The notes under the pieces: model-generated
The model's database searches: none
What the model was told of the DNA's origin: nothing
The model's input: the letters and a program-made list of their open reading frames with translations, nothing else
Program-made: the position numbers and the translations under genes
In this document: positions 6,937 through 7,106 of the stretch, piece by piece
Layout: each line of letters opens with the position of its first letter
Numbering within the stretch: the stretch's first letter is position 1
Assembly (NCBI GenBank): GCA_903939355.1
Contig: CAJAHC010000094.1
Coordinates: 1 to 7,106, forward strand
Length of the DNA: 7,106 nucleotides
Source: an uncultured Methylococcaceae bacterium
GTDB taxonomy: Bacteria; Pseudomonadota; Gammaproteobacteria; Methylococcales; Methylomonadaceae
Direction: 5' to 3'

Positions 6937-7106
6937 AATAGCCAATTTGTCCGAATCAATACCCAATAATAGCTCGCCTTTCAACAACCCTACCAATTCC
7001 TTGCCCGCCATGGTATAGCGCCAGCCGTGCAGCAAGGGGCATTCATCATCACCATTACTTAACAATTCTTCTAGATCTTTACGAGAAGCCAGAATGGTTG
7101 GATTTA
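6925..7106 (-). CDS. rnd: Ribonuclease D, C-terminal end (partial)
   Basis: The minus-strand frame is open from the window edge (first full codon 7104-7102) to TAA at 6925-6927, giving the last 59 residues. RNase D is a 3'-5' exoribonuclease of the DEDD family that trims tRNA and other small RNA 3' ends. The visible part would follow the HRDC domains. LASRKDLEELL, then PLLHGWRYTMAGKELVGLLKG, matches the 'SR.(D/E)(L/I)E.L...PLL.GWR...AG..L..LL.G' ending I know from gammaproteobacterial RNase D. The catalytic DEDD exonuclease domain lies outside the window, so the call rests on this tail alone. The gap to the hsdR remnant start is 88 bases on the same strand. Confidence 0.75.
   Translation of the reverse strand, partial: NPTILASRKDLEELLSNGDDECPLLHGWRYTMAGKELVGLLKGELLLGIDSDKLAIIEK

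Overview
The window looks like a chromosomal stretch from a gammaproteobacterium of moderate to low G+C. UvrA is close, residue for residue, to the Escherichia coli type. KsgA, RNase D and UvrA are all housekeeping genes, and the accessory remnants are of kinds common in proteobacteria. A methanotroph-like gammaproteobacterium (Methylococcales) would fit the palindrome at 6661-6677 and the general flavour, but that assignment is an impression and not a result.

Layout. (1) 1-522, plus strand: the 3' two thirds of ksgA/rsmA, the 16S rRNA adenine dimethyltransferase. (2) 523-804: a spacer with one doubtful minus-strand reading frame. (3) 805-1281, plus: a stand-alone EVE-domain (PUA-like) protein. 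(4) 1346-4162, minus: full-length uvrA, convergent with the EVE gene, with a reasonable sigma70-type promoter at 4194-4222. (5) 4163-4805: about 640 bases without a recognisable gene but with two inverted-repeat structures. (6) 4806-6350, plus: a 514-residue alpha/beta-hydrolase of the esterase/lipase type with a C-terminal domain I do not recognise. (7) 6351-6836, minus: remains of a type I restriction locus, namely the first ~50 codons of an HsdR-like subunit, a 17-base palindrome, and the middle of a YgjP/DUF45-type metallopeptidase gene. That last piece is frameshifted and lacks both ends. (8) 6925-7106, minus: the last 59 codons of a gene that matches the C-terminus of ribonuclease D.

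How it fits together. The housekeeping genes (rRNA modification, nucleotide excision repair, RNA processing) are intact or simply cut by the window edges. The segment between uvrA and the RNase D gene reads as an accessory island with a history. A restriction-modification cassette apparently stood downstream of the RNase D gene. Its hsdR lost nearly everything after codon ~50, its DUF45 partner was truncated and frameshifted, and the hydrolase gene now abuts the broken DUF45 remnant within a few bases of its stop codon. No complete novel system is evident. The points of most interest are this layered decay, the palindrome exactly at the hsdR/DUF45 deletion joint, and the hydrolase with its uncharacterised C-terminal half.
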